NCBI GenBank assembly: GCA_023375675.1
Contig: JALQBC010000014.1
Coordinates: forward strand, 248,001-312,000
Direction of reading: 5' to 3'
Origin: Cytospora piceicola
Lineage: Eukaryota > Ascomycota > Sordariomycetes > Diaporthales > Cytosporaceae
DNA length: 64,000 nucleotides
Position 1 is the stretch's first letter, and each line of letters starts with the position of its first letter. Positions 10,896-22,219 of the stretch are shown here, in pieces. The notes beneath the pieces were generated by a model. It had not been told where the DNA came from. It saw only the letters and a list, made by a program, of their open reading frames with translations, and did not search any database. Made by a program: the position numbers and the translations under genes.

Positions 10896-13800
10896 CTTTG
10901 CTTGCCGTTAAGGGCACACGCCCTCACGACGCCTTTCTCGGCGGTACTTCGTGAGGTCGAGCGTTGTTGGGGATCGATGTTGTGGGCAAACGTCGGGTCG
11001 CTTGTAACACTCAATCGGAGGTGGCGTCGCGGAAAAGGTGTTGCAAAGGTGATGGGTGGTAGAGGACGCGGTACCCCAGTAGCGAGATGGATGTTGCAGA
11101 TTGATCGGCAGATGGTTTGTGTTGCAGGCGATAAAACAAAGGTAGGGTTTGGAATTTGGCGTCGCTAAGGATTATTCTGCTTTTGATCAAGATGGTAAAG
11201 ATAACACTGATGGGTCCGCCGAAGAAAGATGGCAGCCGAACGGTAGACTGCTTTCGTGATCTTATCGATAAGACCTCGAGCGCTCAAAGTGCCCCAATGA
11301 CGTCGGTGAAGTTGTTCAATCGTGTCTAAGGCAGGTGAGGCGGTGCACTGTGAGGCAGTGTACTCACTAACCAAGTACCTAGGTAAGCTCTATAGTATCC
11401 AACCAAGTGAGGCCTTGACAAGGAAAACAAAAGGTTGTTTCAATCGATTGAATGACTTATAAAACGCGAAAGTATGCAGATTTGTAAGGATTTAGTGGCA
11501 GCTGATAGAGTCATTCCGGAGGCGCAAAGAGCCGAACTGGATGTCATAGAGTGGAGATGGCGAGATTGTCCAAGTCAGAGGGCCGAACCCGAGCACATTC
11601 TCCGGAAGTCGGTGACATCGGCATACTGTTAAGATGACATGGTCGTCATTTGGATTCTCCATTTGCTTGTTATACCAATTACCTACCTAGGGTATCTACC
11701 TGGCAGCTGCCTAGGTACATCATAACAGATTGAGATTAGGGTTTCCCGGGTGGGGAGGGGGGTTTACAGGCTTAGGAAACCCTGAGCACCCTGGTTGGAT
11801 CTTCATGATACCAATATCACCTTATTGCAGCCACCTTATAGCAAGCACCATTTGCAGAAACATGGACTAGAGCAGCTCAACAACCAAAGCTTCCGATTTG
11901 TCAATGCTTCCTTCTTATATACCAAGCCCGCCGTCACATCGCATCTACTATTCTGGAGCTCCAAGTCTGAGATGGAATCATCGCAAGAAAGGCGGATCGA
12001 CAATCCTGATGCCAACCTCCTGTATCACGTTAGCATCTCGGCATATGCTTGACAGCCTCATACCGCGTGTTTGTTATCGTGGTATCTGGGGGAGAGGAAG
12101 AGCAAGTGAGTGGTGGCTTTCCTATTGTCAATCATGCTTCTTCCTCGAAGGGGCCTCGTTTGGATATGCCCAATTGTCGAGAACATGAACAGTTCAGTAG
12201 GCCCTAATGTCCCGCAGGCTCATCACCCCCCATCTATCCCTATCTATACGCATGGATTGCTTCAGTGCAGCCTCTGAAGCCCAGTCGCATCGATTGATGT
12301 CAACGGTCTGTCCAAAACCACGGGAACCTTGCAGCTACCCGCTAGGTATGTACGGCAACGGCCCTGGTATATCTGGGCGGGCGTTGAATCCCGAGAAGGG
12401 GTCTTCCGGACAGCCAATCCGCTTCGCCTACTCAGTGGATCCGGAAGGGGATTCCGGTCCGGCATGCCGACTCTGAAGAACCCCGGGAATCCACATGTCG
12501 CCTCCTGACAGCTGGACGTGGGGTTCCAAGCGAACGCAGCACTACCTAATGCAGATCATCTGGAGGGAAAGTGTATTTGCATATCCCTACATACACGATG
12601 ACTTCGATCCAGATCGTAATCAGGTAAGCTATCCGACACATCGAACTCGCAAATTGCCTTGTCAGAGCTCTCTGAGAAGAGTCGACGACACCAATGTTCC
12701 CAACAGAGCGTCTCAGCGTTCTGGCTCGGTGGCTGTAAGGGTTGGTTGGCTTGGTTGTTGTTAGGTCGTGAGTTCTTGATCTATAGGCCGAAATGGCGAA
12801 GCAAAAGCCTTAGACCGAAAAGACCGAAAGCAATAGGGCGAGGGCCGTCCTTCCAGTGGCCGGGCGGCCAGCAAGCGGACTGGCGGACAAGTGCCCCCTT
12901 GTCCCGTGGAAACGATGGCAAGCCGAAGGCCAAACGAACTGCGGTGAGCCCGGGGGTTGCAGTGCTTATGAATAGTCTACGGCACGCCGCAGGTAAGAGC
13001 CGCCGGCACTGCCAACCGATCGCATCAGCGGCAGGGATTACGGCTTTCCAAGTGATCTGAGCCGTCTGTCCCGAAATGCCGTCGACTGCATTCAGGAACG
13101 TCTGGTGTGCCGTCCACGAACCTTGCACTCGCAACTGGTTCCATATTGTCAGAAACAAACCGGATATTGACATCTACAGGTCTATTGAGGAGAAGAAGCC
13201 GGACGAGACACGTTTGTTACTTCTTAAAATTGTGTTCCAACAACTCGGCAGGTCTGCATATCTCCCCTCAGCCGAGCATGACGAGAACCTCGTTCAGTCA
13301 CCAATTATGAGTGATGAATATCCTCCAAGCCTTCAGGTCCACGATCCTGTATTGCATTATGCCTACTCCAGAATAGGCTTCCCTTTTCATACAACACACG
13401 CTCGCTTTCACGTCTTATAAACCATACATACTCTGGTGTCACAGTGGTTCGGTATAAAATCACCGCTCATGCGGTCCGTCCCTGCCGATATGGTCATTCC
13501 CTACCTTGAATAGTAGTACATGAGATCTTCGGGTGATGACAGTCAAGTGACATGACATCGCCCTAACAGGCAAATTGCGACCATGTTCATAGGGCATGGC
13601 CCACCTTGAGGTTTCGACATGCTTGCTTGAACCTCTCTTGGCTTGGTATTCCCTATCCCATACATCTTCTGCCTCTGCTGCGAGCATCAACCCAAGGCCG
13701 TTGTTTTGATGTACCTTGAACATTCAGGGTTCACTTCGAAAGACCCCAGAGGTCAAGCCTCAAAGACGAGATTCAACGGTTGTATGGTGCCAGCCACACA

Positions 13801-14193
13801 CCGGAACTTGGTACGGACGTCCGTCCCTTATCCAGTCGCTCTAGGGGCTGTCGGAACATTTTTGTTTCATGACGGCTAAATATCGGCAGGGACAGCAGTC
13901 GTAGTCTCACCCTGCTGATCCCCTTATCTTGCAAGGCTTATATAGAAGTAGGGCTGTGCCCATGACCTGTGTGCTGGTATCAGCCACTGTCAACCGGAAT
14001 ATCGCATCTTGTCCAGATCTGGATGATTACCTGGGATATCTCGTTGACGTCGCCAGTTTTGTTCATATTCGTCGGCCTAGATGCTGACCTGCGGAGCTGG
14101 CTTGGTTTTCCAGTTTGATCCTATCAGTCTCACGGTCTGAAGTATTTCACCGATCAGTCACTAACAGAAACATTCAGTCAGGGGAGAGGAGGA
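10896..14193. other. Gene-poor divergent intergenic region (3.3 kb)
   Basis: Base composition is visibly less GC-rich than in the flanking genes. Short ORFs occur on both strands, but none resembles a known family and none joins into a longer frame through plausible introns. CCTAGGTA palindromes occur near 11377 and 11680-11720. The region may hold decayed sequence, but I see no recognisable remnant. Confidence 0.55.
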
Positions 14194-17100
14194 ATGACGA
14201 CAGCATCGGAAGCTGCGAGAAACATGGCTCTGGATAACGGCATCGGCCTCAGCACATCCCCTCTGGAAAGCATTGGGGCAACTTCCACTTCCACCCCTGA
14301 TACTGATATATCACCACCAGGGAGCCCTGGCCCAAAACAAAAGGCCTTGAAAAGTGACAGATTGTGGGCCAGAAACAAAGTAACCCAACTGACGGAGGAA
14401 GAGAAGGTGAGCTGAGAGGTGTAGTACCCGGATACGAATATAGAAACGTTGCTAATGTCGGTCAGGTTTCACTGCTTACCGCTGCGGACTTTTGGAGGAC
14501 AAAGGCGATCACCTCGAAAGGGGTTCCCGCAGCCAAAACGAGCGATGGACCAAACGGGGCTCGGGGAGGAGTCTTCGTAGGAGGCACAAAGGTCAGTCCT
14601 GAGATCCATCAAAACCTTCGCTGGTTGAGTGGACACTGAATGCTCTCCAGGCCGCACTATTCCCTTGTGGCGTCTCCCTCGCCGCAACGTGGAACAGAGA
14701 CCTGCTTTACGAGGTCGGCCAGCATCTCGCCGATGAGGTCAAGGCTAGGTCGGCACATATCTTGCTTGCCCCAACGGTTTGCATGCATCGCCATCCCCTG
14801 GGAGGCAGGAACTTCGAGTCGTTCTCCGAGGACCCGCTCCTGACGGGGAGGCTCGCGGCGCGATACATCCAAGGCTTACAAGACAAAGGCGTTGCTGCCG
14901 CCATCAAGCGTAATTAGTGTTCAATTTCGAGTATCGAGCAAAGTAGAGCTGACATATAAAGCAGATTTCGTCGGGAATGAACAGGAGACGCACAGACTGA
15001 CGGTAGATTCTATTGTCCGGGAACGACCCCTGCGGGAGCTGTATCTCAAGCCATTTGAGATTGCTGTGCGGGAGGCGAACCCATGGGCGGTCATGTCTTC
15101 GTATAACCTTGTCAATGGCATCCATGCAGATATGAACGAGCATATTTTGAAGGATATCCTCAGGGAAGAATGGGGCTATGATGGGTAAGTATATTTCCTG
15201 ACCCCCAGACACGGAAGTTGTAATACCTGACCTATTTTAAGTACTGTAATTTCAGATTGGGGTGGCACAAATTCAACAGTCGAGTCCATAATGGCAGGTT
15301 GTGATGTTGAATTCCCCTTCTCGACGAAATGGAGGTTTGAGAAAGTCCTTGCGGCTCTCGAAATCGGAGACATCTCGCAAAGGGATATCGACCGAGCTGC
15401 TGAGAACGCACTGACTCTGGTATACCGAGTGACGAGTGGTGAACAGTTTACTGAAGAGCCAGAGAGAGAGGATGACCGAGCCGAGACGCGAGAGCTGATC
15501 AGAGAAGCCGGTGCCCAAGGCTTGACGTTGCTCAAAAACGAGGACGGCATTCTCCCCATCAATCCGCATACCACCAAGGTGGCGGTCATCGGCCCCAACG
15601 CAAACCGAGCCATCGCCGGAGGAGGAGGCAGTGCTAGTCTCGACCCGTACTACAGCACACTCCCGCTCGACAGCATCAAGAAAGCGGCAAAGAATGAGGT
15701 GGTATACGCGCAGGGATGTCGCATTAATAAGTGGCTACCAGTAGCATCGCCGTCCTGCAAGACAAATGATGGCAGGCCAGGAGTAACAGTTGACTGGTTT
15801 GCAGGTGATAAGTTTCAAGGGGCACCCGTTGTACAGGAGAGACGGGCGAATACGGACCTGTTCCTCTGGGATTCTGCACCACTCGCACAAGTCGGCCCAG
15901 AATGGTCGGCAGTCGTGAGGACATATTTGACATCGACGACTACGGGGAAACATACCCTGAGCTTTATGAGTGTAGGGCCTGGCAGGCTGTATCTTGACGA
16001 CGAGCTCACGCTCGATCTCTGGGATTGGACCGAGGAGGGCGAGGCCATGTTTGACGGATCGGTTGATTACCTCGTGGACGTTGACATGCAATCAGGCAAA
16101 GCGGTCGAGCTCAGAGTTGAGATGACAAACGAACTGCGACCCGTTTCGAAACAGAAACAGTTCAACATGACGCACAAGTACGGTGGCTGTCGTATCGGGT
16201 TCAGGGAGGAGGACAAGGTCGACTATCTCCAGGAGGCCGTCGAGGCCGCGAGGCATGCTGATGTTGCGGTGGTTATCGTCGGACTCGATGCGGAATGGGA
16301 GTCGGAAGGCTATGACAGGCAAACGATGGATCTGCCCTCGGACGGGAGCCAAGACCGCCTGATCCAGGCTGTTGTGAAGGCGAACCCGAAGACGGTCGTT
16401 GTGAACCAATCTGGGTCGCCAGTGACGATGCCGTGGGCCGGTGAAGTGCCAGCAGTCATCCAGGCGTGGTACCAGGGGCAAGAGGCCGGCAACGCGCTGG
16501 CCGATGTATTGTTCGGGTTCAAGAACCCCAGTGGGAAGCTCCCGGTAAGCATTACTATCCATGGTCTCCTTCTCCTTGGGGGCATGACTGACGTGACCGC
16601 CTTGCCATTGCAGTGCACGTTCCCCAAGAGACTCGAAGATACACCAGCCTACCACAACTGGCCCGGCGAGAACCTCGAAGTGGTCTATGGCGAAGGGCTA
16701 CACATTGGCTACCGGCACTATGAGCGTGCCCGAGTTGCCCCCTTGTTCCCCTTCGGCCATGGGCTGTCATACACGTCTTTTGAGTACGGGCGCCCTTCTC
16801 TCAGCTCGAAGGCCCTCACCGCGTCTGAGCCGATCGAGATGCTCGTCGCCGTGAGCAACGTTGGTCCCGTTGACGGGTCAGAGACGGTGCAGGTATACGT
16901 GCGGGACGAAAAGTCGCGACTGCCCAGGCCGGAGAAGGAGCTCGCCGCGTTTGACAAGGTGTTCCTGCAGGCGGGAGAGACGAAGCATCTGAGATTCGAC
17001 ATTGACAAGCACGCTGCTGGGTACTATGATACCTCGTTGAAGGCATGGATTGCTGAGGAGGGCAGATTTGATGTGCTTATTGGGGCGTCGTCGAGTGATA

Positions 17101-17231
17101 TCAGGTTGGTTCCTCTTGATATTTGTGCTTCCAATATAACCGAACTCGGTTTATGATACTGACTTGTTGCTCTAATCCGTAGACAGATAGTATCTTTCGA
17201 GTTGAAGGAGTCGTTTACATGGATTTTCTGA
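14194..17231 (+). CDS. GH3 beta-glucosidase with PA14 insert, probably intracellular
   Basis: Seven exons: 14194-14406, 14466-14591, 14651-14909, 14965-15184, 15242-16544, 16614-17104, 17183-17231; 886 aa. The 69-bp intron 16545-16613 keeps frame, but removing it restores the family sequence GKLPCTFPKRLEDTP. GH3 enzymes of this type hydrolyse terminal beta-D-glucosides. Visible landmarks are TSDGPNGARG, GGRNFESFSEDP, KHFVGNEQE and SDWGGT; the last carries the expected nucleophile Asp at residue 278. A PA14 domain follows around residues 450-600 (VDWFAG...DLFLWDS...RLYLDDEL). The fibronectin-III-like C-terminus includes PLFPFGHGLSYTSFEY. No signal peptide is apparent. About 60 residues rich in Ser, Thr and Pro precede the usual start of the fold. 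Confidence 0.92.
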
Positions 17232-17711
17232 GGGGAGTGATGAACCCTGGTTGGGCCTGGAGCGCCGCATGGCCGGCCGTGTTGTTGTTCTTGGTAGCCA
17301 TACCCCTTCCTGTACCTCCTCTGTTGTTTTTGTACTTCTCTTTTCCCTCACTACTTCCTGGTCTTTCTTATTAATGTTATTTGGACAGAGCAGTTTGCAG
17401 CGGGATAGAAACGCATGATAGCATCGTCTATCAATGACTGTCCTGCTCTTTCTGCTGTCCCCTTTCTTCAAATAAAATCATGAACTATATAGAAGCCATT
17501 GGTTAAACATTCATCAAGAACTCAGGAAATATTACCCTGTGACTACCTAGGTATGACTGGAGGTTTGTTGCAGTCAGCATATCTCTGTCGGGTATTGTAC
17601 ACTGTTAGAGGAGATAGAAGCTCAGGGGAGGAAATGCCCCACTCAACCGGGACCTCCAGACCCTATTTAGTGTACCGCGGATCGTTGGACCCTGAAAGCC
17701 TGCGTACCTGA

Positions 17712-17830
17712 GTACATGCCGAGGTACCTACGTACCTAGGTAGGTACTTGAATGGTACTACAGAGATGTACCTTGGTATTTGTACAGGTACTAACTGCCC
17801 AGGTGGATACTCAGGTACCTGGGTACTCAT
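17712..17830. repeat. Cluster of GGTACC/CCTAGGTA palindromes
   Basis: At least six overlapping copies of GGTACCT, TACCTAGGTA and AGGTACTT-like units occur in about 120 bp, capable of several small hairpins. Confidence 0.7.
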
Positions 17831-18087
17831 ATGTGCATTGTATAGATGAGATGACCTCTGGAACCATCTGCACTGCCATGTTCTTGTCTGCCATTGCATC
17901 GGGAATATTATGTGGTTTGACTACAAGCAGGTTATTATATACCTAATTTCGACTCGAGTGGTCTATGATGCTGACTATAGTGAGTAATCTCAAGTACCTA
18001 CTTGAGTACCTAAGTAATGTAAAACGAGCTGTGGCAGTGGATTGCCAAGTATAGAAACCTGGGGCCACATGCTTGGCGGCAGCTGAA

Positions 18088-18110
18088 TACGGTACGGTAC
18101 GGTACAGTAC
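18088..18110. repeat. GGTAC pentamer microsatellite
   Basis: Four near-perfect copies of GGTAC in tandem, about 360 bp upstream of the metallophosphoesterase ATG. Confidence 0.7.
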
Positions 18111-18472
18111 GACAACTCAACCTTTGAATTAGAGACCCCCCCAAGCTTGAACCAATACGAACAAACACCTGCACCGATACACTAGACAAGAATTACCGAC
18201 CATCTCTACACTTCGACGGCCCAGATACTACTTCGACGCTCTCTTCTTTCACTCCGCTCAATCCAACCCCTCGTCGAGACCCAACCGAGCACATCCCAGC
18301 TCTGTGAGCCAACTGTAGTCACCAGACCCTTAAGCCTCGAGGCATGGCTGCCCACCAAGGGATCCTCCCTCCGTCACCTACATAGACCATCGACCTTACC
18401 TCCACCTCCGATGTTCGCCACGATATCGACTCTACACACCTTAAACTCTCTGCGCCCCGTGCGAGTCGCGTG

Positions 18473-20816
18473 ATGGCTAGCTACTCCAACGGCAGCAATG
18501 GCGCCCCTTCCTCCTCGTCCAACTATACCCCCTTCGTCCCGTCCTCTCTCCGCCAGAACCACCCACAGATCGAAGAGGACGATCCGATAGGCGACTGCAT
18601 GAACTTCCTCCAACGGTACTGGCAAAAGCTGGTCCGTTTCTGGAACACCTCGGGCAAGAGGGCGACCATCGCTTTCTTACTGAAGACGGCGCATCAGCTA
18701 CGAAGGAACCTCGTCTTGAGCCGACTGTTCAGCTTCCCACACGTCCTGGTGGTACTATGGGTACTCGTCTTGATGTGGGGAGAGCGCTGGATATTTCATA
18801 CAAAGGTTGAGAGCTGTCACTGGAGTAACTGGGAGAAATGGGTAAGGGAACCGCCTCTGCGCTGCTGCTCCTCCTGTTACAGGGCAGACCACGAGATACA
18901 AACGGCTGACAACAAAGTACACCTAGCCTTCAGGGACCACGCCCCATCACCTAATACTTGTCGCCGACCCCCAGTTGATCGATCATTCCTCATATCCCGG
19001 CCGGCCATGGCCCCTCAGTTCGTTGACTGTCACCATCACCGATAACTACATGCGCCGGTCGTACAAACAGCTCCAGGAACAACTACACCCCGACACGGTT
19101 TTCTTTCTGGGCGACCTGTTCGATGGCGGGCGGGAGTGGAGGACACGACATGGCAGCTATGAGGACCCTAGTTGGAATCGCCGGCCCAAGGGCGAAGTAG
19201 GCCAGGCAAGAAAGTGGAAGAAGAAGTACGGAGACGACTACTGGCTGAAGGAATATGCGAGATTTAGTGAGCTGTTCATCGACCCGTGGGTCCAGGACGG
19301 AACGGAAGCCGGGCCCGGACAGAGAGGGAGGAAGTTTATTGCCAGCCTACCGGGAAACCATGACCTCGGTTTTGGGTCTGAGGTGCTAGTGGGCGCGAGG
19401 GACCGATTTGAGGCCTTCTTTGGAGATGTGAACCGGGTGGACGTCATCGCGAACCATACCTTTGTGTCCGTGGACACTCTCTCGCTGAGTGCCCGCAGTT
19501 CGGAAGACCGGGCGCAAGTGGACCTGAGCGGAATCTACAAACCCGCGGAGGAGTTCCTGGACAAGGTGCAGTTGACAAAGAGGAAAGCAGTCGAACAGGA
19601 GCTGCGGCGGCTCCGCGGCGAGGTCCCGGAGCCATCACAGGAACACAAAGTTGAGGAGGCTCTGTCGGCAGACCTCAGCAATGCCCCGACGCTGAATCCA
19701 GGCGAGGGCAAGGCGGAGCTGCCCACGATATTGCTGACCCACGTGCCGTTGTATCGACCGCCAGGGACGCAGTGCGGGCCCCTGCGAGAACACTGGCCCC
19801 CAGCAAACCCGGGGGACCCCCTAGCCAGGGACGACAGGAACGCCATCTCCGTATCCAGGGGCTACCAGTACCAGAATGTACTCAACGAAGGCGACTCGGT
19901 CGACCTGGTCAGCAAGATTGGGAATATCGTGCATGCGTTTTCGGGGGATGACCACGACTATTGCGAGCTTACGCATGCCGAAAACCAGGCGAATGTGAAG
20001 GAGATTACCGTCAAGAGCACCAGCATGGCCATGGGCGTGTCGATGCCGGGGTTTCTGATGGTCAGCATGTACAACCCCATCGACAGAGAAGGAAACCCCG
20101 TGTCCGGCGATCATGTAAACACCCTTCAGACACATCTGTGTCTCCTCCCCAACCAGCTAGGCACCTACGCCCGATACGGCGGCTTTGCGTTCGTATGCGC
20201 AGTCGCGGTCGCAATCCGGGCCCTGCTCGTGCCCATGCTCAAGCTCCAGCCCTTCGCGCTGGACCCGGACGCACCAGAAGACCACCTCTACCCCGTCCTT
20301 CCCGTGTTCAGGCCCAGGGGCAAGGCCAAGGCCAAGGCCAAGACCGAAGACCACGACGACAAGCGACCGCCGTCCGGGTACGGGCACTACGCGGCGTCGT
20401 CGTCCCACTCCTCGTCGCCGCACAAGTCGGGCACCCGCGACAGGAGCGCGTCCTTCACGCCGGGCGTCCGGGCCAACGGCCTGGTGGCGCAGGCGCGCAA
20501 CGCATCCCCCAAGCGGCACGGCGGCGGCGGCGGCGGCGGCGCGAGGGGCCCCGGGAGGCACGGGCCCGGCCGGGAGAAGCGCGACCGGTGGGGCTGGGGC
20601 GACGGGCCCAGGATCGAGATCGACCTGGGCGAGGACGACGACGACGGGTACTACTACGACGGGGGGAAGCCCCGCTGGAAGGCGGCGGGGCCGAGGAGGG
20701 GGGGGGCCTCGGGCAGGGGCACGCTGGTGGTGGTTTGGAGGGAGATGTGGACCACGGCGTGGAGGGTGCTGTGGATGGTGGGTGGGTTCTGGGCATGGTT
20801 GAATCATAAGGGATAG
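18473..20816 (+). CDS. Cdc1/Ted1-like metallophosphoesterase (GPI-anchor remodelling)
   Basis: Exons 18473-18841 and 18927-20816, 752 aa; intron 85 bp, phase 0. Cdc1, Ted1 and PGAP5 are ER/Golgi phosphoesterases that remove ethanolamine-phosphate from GPI-anchor mannose. Metallophosphoesterase motifs occur in order: VADPQL (the DxQ form usual for this family), FFLGDLFDGGRE, LPGNHD and SGDDHDYCE. An N-terminal membrane anchor lies around residues 88-107. After the catalytic domain, TLQTHLCLLPNQLG leads into a second hydrophobic segment (about 565-590). A long GC-rich, Gly/Lys/Arg-rich linker with a run of seven glycines follows, then a final Trp-rich hydrophobic stretch. The ATG at 18473 is the first in frame. 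Whether the substrate is the first- or second-mannose group is not resolvable. Confidence 0.9.
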
Positions 20817-21417
20817 ATAGATAGATAAATATGACAAGGGGATGAATATACAGATGGGTTGGCCGGTCAGAAGTTATTGTAGGATGTGTGATGTTTTAGT
20901 ACTGTAACAAGGACTGGTCAGGAGCGGCCATGGTATAAAAGCTACATGTGGACTGTCTTGTGGCATAGAATCGGGTCTGGCGTAGATGATGTATTTTTGT
21001 TTTAAACTTGCAACTGTATAGAATAGCAAGATACCTAGGTAGTGTTAATAGGCTGCCAGTTTACAGACAGATACAACTGGCTTGTTAAAAGCTTTAAATC
21101 GGGACATGAATAACGCTGCTATGGTGTAGCGGAACCAGTGAACAGTAAGCTTATAACAGAACTCCAAGAAGCTGCAGCCACCCCTACTCTCCCCCCTCTC
21201 AATTAAGGGGTTAACCCTTATCGCACTCAACCGACAATCGGTTCCCCCCACTTGCCTACAGCCCGTCATGGCAGCTTCTCGCGAGCAACAGCGGGACGCA
21301 CCGAACGAGCAGCCTCCCCCCACCCGCCTAAACACACCACAACAATAACAACAAACAGCCCAACACCACAACACCACAACATCACCACCACAGCAAAAGC
21401 TACCAATCACCACCACA
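20817..21417. other. Intergenic region between the phosphoesterase and HYPK genes
   Basis: GATA tetranucleotides directly follow the stop codon. One CCTAGGTA palindrome lies at about 21033. A CAACAACACC-rich leader precedes the HYPK ATG. No gene is supported. Confidence 0.6.
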
Positions 21418-21942
21418 ATGGCCGAGGAGAAGCAACCCCCAGGCGTCGTCGAGGGCGCCACGGCCGGCGACGTCGAGGACGAGGTGGACCAGGACCAGGC
21501 CAAGTCCGCCGAGGACCGCAAGGCGGCGGCGGCGCTCTCGAAGCTGGACGCCAGGGACGAGGACGTCGCGTCCTCGTCGGTCGACCAGGAGGGCCTGAAC
21601 AAGGCCATGAACCTGCTCAGCGCCAACAAGGCCGAGGAGAAGAAGGACGTCAAGAAGGTCAAGGTCGACGCGGCCGATGTCGCCCTGCTGGTAAGTTTTA
21701 TCCCAGCCCGGAATGGTGTTTTGGGCGGTGGGGCCAGGGTTGCTTGGTTGGTTGGTAGCGGATGAGCGGGCGGGCTTTTTGTCTGTGGGGACTTTTTGGT
21801 CGCTGTGTGTGATAAATAACTGACGATGGGCGGGTTGCGATAGGTCGACGAGCTCGATCTGACGAAGCCCAAGGCTACGGAGCTGCTCAAGCAGCACGAC
21901 GGCGATGCGGTCAAGGCGATGAGGGCGTTCATCGCGAACTGA
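21418..21942 (+). CDS. HYPK-like UBA protein (NatA regulator/ribosome-associated)
   Basis: Exons 21418-21690 and 21844-21942, 123 aa; the 153-bp intron has a GTAAGT donor and GATAG acceptor. The protein is acidic at the N-terminus, has a charged central helix (residues about 60-80), and ends in a NAC-alpha/HYPK-type UBA domain (about 82-123; VDELDLTKPKATELLKQHDGD then a conserved A-M-R-A-F-I). Size and layout match animal and fungal HYPK, which binds and tunes the NatA N-terminal acetyltransferase (Naa10/Naa15) and prevents aggregation. A truncated NAC-alpha paralogue is less likely because the NAC barrel is absent. The downstream neighbour is convergent, 277 bp away. Confidence 0.88.
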
Positions 21943-22219
21943 GGAAAAGAGAACACTTTGGTTATTACTTGACGGGGGATAGGACGCGAGGGTTGGTTGC
22001 ATCATATCATCGGGAAAGGCGTTAGGATTTACCCAAAAACAACATCAGTGTTGGGGGGAGATAGACAAAAGTGGTCTATGAAGGAATGGTATGTTCGCCT
22101 TCAGGAAATGAAAAAAAGAACTCATGGAAAAATGCACAACATGCGCCGTGTGGTTTTCTTTCTCTATATGCTGAATCTACGGGGGGTAATCTAACGTTAC
22201 AGGTTTTAAATCCCCCAAT

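Larger units (their letters stand above)
17232..18472. other. Intergenic region with palindromic repeats and 5' UTR of next gene
   Basis: Contains the beta-glucosidase 3' UTR and a dense group of GGTACCTA/CCTAGGTA palindromes at 17712-17826 and 17990-18015. GGTAC pentamers are repeated at 18088-18110. A pyrimidine/purine-alternating leader lies just upstream of the next gene. No gene is supported. Confidence 0.6.

Noticed and set aside
11790..14170. Possible decayed gene or transposon in the 3.3-kb gap
   Set aside because: No frame, even allowing stops, gave a recognisable domain.
16545..16613. Reading the GH3 gene straight through this 69-bp in-frame segment
   Set aside because: It has GTAAGC...TTGCAG ends, and removal restores the conserved GKLP-CTFPKR join, so it is an intron.
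19961..20837. 282-, 205- and 226-codon ORFs over the 3' part of the phosphoesterase gene
   Set aside because: Low-complexity frames caused by GC-rich DNA; the real frame carries the family motif TLQTHLCLLPNQLG.
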